Origin: an uncultured Campylobacter sp.
GTDB taxonomy: Bacteria; Campylobacterota; Campylobacteria; Campylobacterales; Campylobacteraceae
Direction of reading: 5' to 3'
Length of the DNA: 17,560 nucleotides
Assembly (NCBI RefSeq): GCF_938017705.1
Contig: NZ_CALIIS010000235.1
Location: forward strand, 1 to 17,560
Shown: piece by piece, positions 14,062 through 17,560 of the stretch
Numbering within the stretch: position 1 is the first letter of the stretch
Layout of the letters: the number at the start of each line of letters is the position of its first letter
The notes under the pieces: model-generated
The model's input: only the letters and a program-made list of their open reading frames with translations
Databases searched by the model: none
What the model was told of the DNA's origin: nothing
Made by a program: the position numbers and the translations under genes

Positions 14062-14080
14062 AATAATAAAATTTATTATT
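14062..14080. promoter_or_regulatory. Candidate Fur-type operator of sodB
   Basis: A perfect 19-bp palindrome, AATAATAAA-A-TTTATTATT, with the 9-1-9 geometry of classical Fur boxes, overlapping the -35 region of the sodB promoter. Direct repression of sodB by iron-free Fur is known in Helicobacter pylori. AT-rich DNA makes chance palindromes more likely, but 9-1-9 perfect symmetry at this position is suggestive. Confidence 0.5.
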
Positions 14081-14151
14081 TAGGATTAATTTTAAGACGA
14101 ATTTCAATCTAAGCCATCGCAATCGCGCTTTAAATTTAAAATTTAAGTGGT

Positions 14152-14425
14152 TTATTAACGCCGAAGCTTTGCTTTACCCTCATCGGAGCGCTTTTTGTGC
14201 GCGACCGGGCGTACGGATTTAAGCGCTCTACCGGTACGCATAAATCGCTACTTACCGTCATCTGCGCGATTGCGAACTTTTTATATTTATGCTTGCTTTT
14301 AAATACATAGCGCTGCGCTCGCATACGTCCTATATACGGGGCTCGGCACGCTTTTTATCGCTTCACTCTAAACGATCGTCGCGCTAGAAGAGGACTCGGA
14401 GGTGAGCCTGCTTCGCATATTTTAA
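14152..14425 (+). pseudogene. Broken SMR-family drug efflux gene, first of a pair
   Basis: No intact gene lies in 14010-14620, but the plus strand keeps small-multidrug-resistance similarity. Frame starting at 14173 gives FTLIGALF and then AYGFKRSTG, SLLTVICAIANFLYLCLLLNT, matching helices 1 and 2 of SMR proteins, up to TAG at 14308. After a frame change, 14339-14422 reads GLGTLFIASL, a stop at 14369, then EEDSEVSLLRIF, matching helix 3 (GxGT) and the start of helix 4, ending at TAA 14423. At least one frameshift and two stops, and the helix-1 Trp (WAYG) is Arg. SMR proteins are about 105 residues, so nearly the full length is present. Confidence 0.65.
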
Positions 14426-14437
14426 TACTCATGCTAA

Positions 14438-14584
14438 GTATGTACAGGTATCGGCACGATCGATGCCGTGATCTTAGGCATATTCGTCCGCCGCGAGAAA
14501 TTTCTGGCGCGCAAAGCGCTTGTTATTTCTCATAATTTCAAGCGCCGCGATGCTGAAATTAATTTAGAATTTTGGCGAATTTAG
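14438..14584 (+). pseudogene. C-terminal fragment of a second SMR-family gene
   Basis: Directly after the first remnant, an open stretch reads TGIGTIDAVILGIFV then EKF and RKALVIS. This is again the helix-3 motif (WTGIGT...LGI) and start of helix 4 of SMR proteins. Since it repeats the helix-3 region of the first remnant, it must come from a second, adjacent gene, whose N-terminal two thirds are deleted. Paired SMR genes encode heterodimers in many bacteria. Residues after about 14515 look unrelated. Confidence 0.55.
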
Positions 14585-14620
14585 CTAAGCTTAGCACTAA
14601 ATTTAACGCAAAGGAAAACC

Positions 14621-15091
14621 ATGAAAATCATCGAAGGCTCGCTTGCTCTTAAGGGCAGTGAAAAGATCCTAATCATCAACGCCCGCTTCAACCACATCAT
14701 CACCGATCGCCTAGTCGAGGGGGCGCACGATGCGTTTTTGCGCCACGGCGGCAAGGAGGAAAATTTAAGCCTGATGCTGGTGCCTGGCGCTTTTGAGATC
14801 CCGCTTGCGCTTGAAAAGGCGCTAAGCTCCAAGCTCTACGACGCCGTCGTCTGCCTAGGCGCGGTGATCCGCGGCTCTACTCCGCATTTTGACTACGTAA
14901 GCGCCGAAGTAAGCAAAGGTATCGCAAACACTATGCTAAAATACGGCGCACCCGTGACTTTCGGCGTGCTGACTACCGATAATATCGAGCAAGCGATCGA
15001 GCGAGCAGGCTCAAAGGCCGGCAACAAGGGCTTTGAAGCAATGAGCGGTGCGATCGAGCTTCTAAGCCTATTTCGCAACATAAAGGCGTAA
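14621..15091 (+). CDS. ribH: 6,7-dimethyl-8-ribityllumazine synthase
   Basis: 156 residues, family length. Catalyses the penultimate step of riboflavin synthesis and usually forms an icosahedral shell. Motifs: ARFNHIITDRLVEGA, VPGAFEIPLALEKA (54-67), GAVIRGSTPHFDYV (80-93; His89 catalytic), PVTFGVLTTDNIEQA (111-125). ATG 14621 follows AAAGGAAAA. No FMN riboswitch is visible upstream. The stop lies 2 bp before nusB. Confidence 0.97.
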   Translation: MKIIEGSLALKGSEKILIINARFNHIITDRLVEGAHDAFLRHGGKEENLSLMLVPGAFEIPLALEKALSSKLYDAVVCLGAVIRGSTPHFDYVSAEVSKGIANTMLKYGAPVTFGVLTTDNIEQAIERAGSKAGNKGFEAMSGAIELLSLFRNIKA

Positions 15092-15092
15092 A

Positions 15093-16121
15093 ATGGCCAC
15101 CAGACACCAAGCCAGGCTCGCTGCGATCTCGCTGCTCTACTCCCAGGATATGAACGGCGGCGGCGAGGACTTTGCGGACGAGTATTTGGAGGAGAAGCGC
15201 ATTCGCAACGAGCAGCGCAACTGGACGCTGGCACTTCTGCGCGGCGCTAGCGAAAATCTCGCCGCGGTCGATGCGCTGATAGACGAAAATTTAAAGGAAT
15301 TTAAGCTCGCCGAAATTTCGGCTCTGGAGCGCGCGATACTGCGGCTCGGGGCGTATGAGTTACGCTTTACGGACACCGATGCGGGCATTGTCATCAACGA
15401 AGCGATCAACTCCGCCAAGGAGCTTGGCATCTCGCCAAAGTTTATAAACGGCGTGCTGGACGCCCTAAAAGACAGCCCCGTAAACATCGCGGCGGATAAA
15501 ATTTCCAAGCCAAATACAGCGGCGGGCGAAAATTCTGGGCTCGCTGCGGAGGCAGTCAAAAATTTTAAGCCTGCTGCGGCGGAAAGCTCCGCCGTTTCGG
15601 ACAGGGACGATACGGCGAAAAATTTCATCCCCGCAGGCGCGGACGGCGAGACAAAAAATTTTACTAAGACAAAGAGGAGTGGCACGCCGAAAAATTCTAC
15701 GGCGAGCAGAAGTAGACCGTCTAAAAAGCCCGCTAATTTGAAAACTCGCAGCGCATCCGCAAAAAAATCCGAAGCCGCCGCGAGCAAAAAATTTAAAACG
15801 GAGAGAAATTTCAAGACCAAAGATAAATTTAAGACGGAGAAAACGGGCAAAAATTTCAAAACGGACGAGCGAGGTAAAAATTTTAAGGCAGGCGAACGAG
15901 GCAAAGACGCCGCGCCGAAAAAAGAGGGCGTGGATAGAAATTTCAGAGTCGGCAAAAGCACAGCACCGAAAAAGGGCGCTGCGGGTAAAAATACTGCGCC
16001 GAAAAGTAGCGCTGGGCGCAAAAGCTCTACTGCGCCGAAAAAATCTGCGGGCGGCGGAGGCACCGTCTCGAAAAGACCTGCGGGCAGCAAAGGCGCAGTA
16101 CGCGGCAAGGATAAACGGTGA
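15093..16121 (+). CDS. nusB: Transcription antitermination factor NusB with a long basic tail
   Basis: 342 residues where NusB is normally about 130-150. Residues 1-127 are an ordinary NusB: RHQARLAAISLLYSQDM, LLRGASENL, EISALERAILRLGAYEL, VINEAINSAKELG and FINGVLDAL. NusB with S10 (NusE) binds boxA of rRNA leaders. From about 128 the protein becomes a 215-residue low-complexity, strongly basic tail. The tail is in frame and ends at TGA overlapping pyrF GTG (GTGA, 16118-16121), so coupling to pyrF is preserved and the tail is presumably translated. Confidence 0.92.
   Translation: MATRHQARLAAISLLYSQDMNGGGEDFADEYLEEKRIRNEQRNWTLALLRGASENLAAVDALIDENLKEFKLAEISALERAILRLGAYELRFTDTDAGIVINEAINSAKELGISPKFINGVLDALKDSPVNIAADKISKPNTAAGENSGLAAEAVKNFKPAAAESSAVSDRDDTAKNFIPAGADGETKNFTKTKRSGTPKNSTASRSRPSKKPANLKTRSASAKKSEAAASKKFKTERNFKTKDKFKTEKTGKNFKTDERGKNFKAGERGKDAAPKKEGVDRNFRVGKSTAPKKGAAGKNTAPKSSAGRKSSTAPKKSAGGGGTVSKRPAGSKGAVRGKDKR
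15474..16118 (+). repeat. Low-complexity basic tail of NusB
   Basis: Three zones: 128-190, mixed acidic/Ala with KNF units; 191-270, Lys-rich with repeats such as KFKTERNFKTKDKFKTEK and GKNFKTDERGKNFKAGERG; 271-342, TAPKK/SAG repeats with Gly. About 12 RAATTY words, mostly read as KNF/RNF. Predicted disordered and nucleic-acid-binding in character by charge, which is inference. Confidence 0.7.
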
Positions 16122-16804
16122 AGCTATGCGTCGCGCTTGATCTGGGCTCAAAGCAGCAGTGCTTACAGTTAGCGGAGGGACTTGCGGATTTTGCGGATAA
16201 AATTTGGCTAAAAGTGGGCTTGCGAGCCTATTTGCGTGACGGAGCAGCCTTTGTGGAGGAGCTAAAAAAGCTCGGAAATTTTAAAATTTTCCTCGATTTA
16301 AAGCTTTATGATATCCCAAATACGATGGCGGACGCCGCCGAGGAGATCGCTAAAATCGGCGTAGATATGATAAACGTGCATGCAAGCAGCGGCAAGCGCG
16401 CGATGGCTACGGTGATGGAGCGACTGGATAGGCTAGCTTCGCGTCCGCTAGTGCTTGCGGTCTCTGCGCTAACTAGTTTTGACGAGATGGAATTTAGCGC
16501 GGTTTACGAGCAAAATTTAAGCGACGCCGTGCGCAAATTTAGCGTGATGAGCTACGAAGCGGGGCTTGACGGCATGGTCTGCTCTGCTTACGAGAGCCGC
16601 CTGATAAAGGACGCAACGAGCACAAATTTTATCACGCTCTGCCCGGGCGTGAGGCCGTTTGGCGAGAGTGCGGGGGATCAAAAGCGAGTGGCGGATCTGG
16701 GCGTCGCGAGCGAGGCGGGGGCTGATTTTATCGTGGTCGGTCGCCCGATCTATCAGGCGCAAAACCCGTGCGAAATTTGCGAGCGGATTTTGGATCAAAT
16801 TTAA
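16118..16804 (+). CDS. pyrF: Orotidine 5'-phosphate decarboxylase
   Basis: 228 residues, family length. Final step of UMP synthesis. Motifs: VALDLG (5-10), WLKVGL with Lys32, catalytic DLKLYDIPNT (Asp60, Lys62, Asp65), CPGVRPFGESAGDQKR and VGRPI for phosphate binding. GTG start overlaps the nusB stop by 4 bp. No insertion or extension. Order ribH-nusB-pyrF is the one known from C. jejuni. Confidence 0.96.
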   Translation: MKLCVALDLGSKQQCLQLAEGLADFADKIWLKVGLRAYLRDGAAFVEELKKLGNFKIFLDLKLYDIPNTMADAAEEIAKIGVDMINVHASSGKRAMATVMERLDRLASRPLVLAVSALTSFDEMEFSAVYEQNLSDAVRKFSVMSYEAGLDGMVCSAYESRLIKDATSTNFITLCPGVRPFGESAGDQKRVADLGVASEAGADFIVVGRPIYQAQNPCEICERILDQI

Positions 16805-17019
16805 CGCTCGAGCTCGTGTAAAATTTGGCGTAAAATCATTTTAAGCATGGTTTTCGCGCGCAAGAAATTTTAATTAAATCATCGTAAAAGCGCGACTTGG
16901 ACGGTGACTTCGCGCAGCAGCGAGATAAAATTTAGCGAGCTTCGTAGCGCAGGAATGAAATTTTAAATTTCATCCAAAGCGGCAGGCTTGGCGGAGCTTA
17001 AAAGAAATTTGAGGAAAAT
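16805..17019 (+). other. Spacer with a 19-bp palindrome
   Basis: 215 bp without a gene. It holds six or so RAATTY words, two of which form the perfect palindrome ATGAAATTT-T-AAATTTCAT at 16955-16973. No promoter stands out for the next gene. Confidence 0.45.
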
Positions 17020-17262
17020 TTGAGCGATTTTAAGAAAATCCCATATGTCGGTGAGGCGACAGAGGCGGATCTGCTGGCGCTGGGCTACGAGGATATCGCT
17101 TCGCTAAAGGGCGCAGATCCGGACGAGATGTATGAGCGCACAAGGGCGCTTGGGCGTGGCAGCGACAAGTGCATCCTCTACGTTTACCGCATGGTTTGCT
17201 ACTATGCCAGCACGCCGCACCCCGACAAAGCCAAGCTGAAATGGTGGCTTTGGAAGGATTAA
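17020..17262 (+). CDS. Cdd1-family helix-hairpin-helix protein
   Basis: 80 residues from TTG 17020, supported by GAGGAAAA just upstream and by the family start (SDFKKIPYVGEATEADL). Motifs: IPYVGEATEADLLALGY (a helix-hairpin-helix), SLKGADPDEMYER, and the terminal KLKWWLWKD. This matches the small Cdd1/pathogenicity-locus family (first seen next to the C. difficile toxin locus; function unknown, probably DNA binding given the HhH). The family is widespread in bacteria without toxins, so no pathogenicity role is implied. Confidence 0.85.
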   Translation: MSDFKKIPYVGEATEADLLALGYEDIASLKGADPDEMYERTRALGRGSDKCILYVYRMVCYYASTPHPDKAKLKWWLWKD

Positions 17263-17560
17263 ATTTACGAATTTGACCCGCGCCGTTTATAAATTTAAAC
17301 GGATTTGCTAGCGACCGACGCGGCTGTATCTGCAGCACGAAACAGCGGTACAAATTTTAAACGCGAGTTTTACGAGCACAATGCGATAAAGCGGCGCAAA
17401 AAGCGTAAATTTTACGGGCGCGGCGTAGTGGCTAGCGCAAAGTACAAACATAGCCGCAATATGAAATTTTGATTTATTCACAGGCACGCTTTGCGATGAA
17501 GCGGCCTGCACGAAATATAAAATCCCGCCGATTTCTGGCAAGCGCGCGCCAAGCCGTATA
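17263..17560 (+). other. End of window, no gene recognised
   Basis: 298 bp. A 77-codon minus-strand frame (17308-17541, TTG start) has hydrophobic stretches but no recognisable motif and is probably chance. A few RAATTY words are present. Any gene here would extend beyond the window. Confidence 0.4.

Noticed and set aside
14136..14324. 62-codon minus-strand frame
   Set aside because: It is antisense to the SMR remnant, which has recognisable family motifs; the minus-strand product has none.
14540..14620. FMN riboswitch before ribH
   Set aside because: The spacer is too short and AT-rich and lacks the conserved RFN elements; only a small GCTAAGCTTAGC palindrome (14584-14595) is present.
2073..14620. 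The 12.5 kb between kdsA and ribH as a horizontally acquired island
   Set aside because: It contains housekeeping genes (serS, nadD, rsfS, sodB) of the same base style, and no integrase, attachment repeat or phage gene; rearrangement is more likely.
17308..17541. 77-codon minus-strand frame at the window end
   Set aside because: TTG start without a ribosome site, no recognisable motif; cannot be supported.

Overview
The window reads as a stretch of chromosome from a Campylobacter-like epsilonproteobacterium of fairly high GC for that group, perhaps a C. gracilis-type oral lineage. The grounds are gene content (metal-dependent KdsA, a NikKMLQO-type nickel ECF transporter, Fe-SOD, a Cdd1-family protein), extended TATAAT -10 boxes without clear -35 boxes, and the ribH-nusB-pyrF order. 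The species is an inference. There are no phage genes, transposases or CRISPR arrays.

Layout. 1-300: a minus-strand tRNA operon (Val-Asp-Lys). 429-3026: a lytic transglycosylase-like protein, kdsA with a large internal insertion, and a membrane PH-domain protein. 3273-3349: an unusual tRNA-Glu(CTC). 3407-7526, minus strand: a nickel/cobalt ECF transport operon (nikK, a doubtful 237-codon ORF, nikM, nikL, nikQ, nikO) with a candidate metal-responsive operator at its head. 7666-12231, plus strand: serS, a pentapeptide-repeat-like ORF, a nadD-rsfS in-frame fusion and an NSS-family symporter. 12536-13117: a LysE/RhtB exporter. 13386-14009, minus strand: sodB behind a perfect 19-bp 9-1-9 palindrome. 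About 14152-14584: wreckage of two tandem SMR drug-efflux genes. 14621-16804: ribH-nusB-pyrF, nusB carrying a 215-residue basic tail. 17020-17262: a Cdd1-family helix-hairpin-helix protein.

The most striking property is not one gene. The palindromic word RAATTY (mostly AAATTT, GAATTT, AAATTC) is packed into spacers and into in-frame, low-complexity insertions in otherwise conserved proteins (KdsA, NadD, NikL, NusB). At two places (6461-6631 and 9125-9337) the word is phased at exactly 15 bp, so that the DNA encodes runs resembling pentapeptide repeats. In C. jejuni, methylated RAATTY is the mark that lets DNA be used in natural transformation. A testable reading is that RAATTY-rich cassettes spread through this genome as self-recognition/uptake sequence and have been tolerated inside housekeeping enzymes. 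The sequence cannot show whether this is selection, neutral repeat expansion or decay of a pentapeptide-repeat family.
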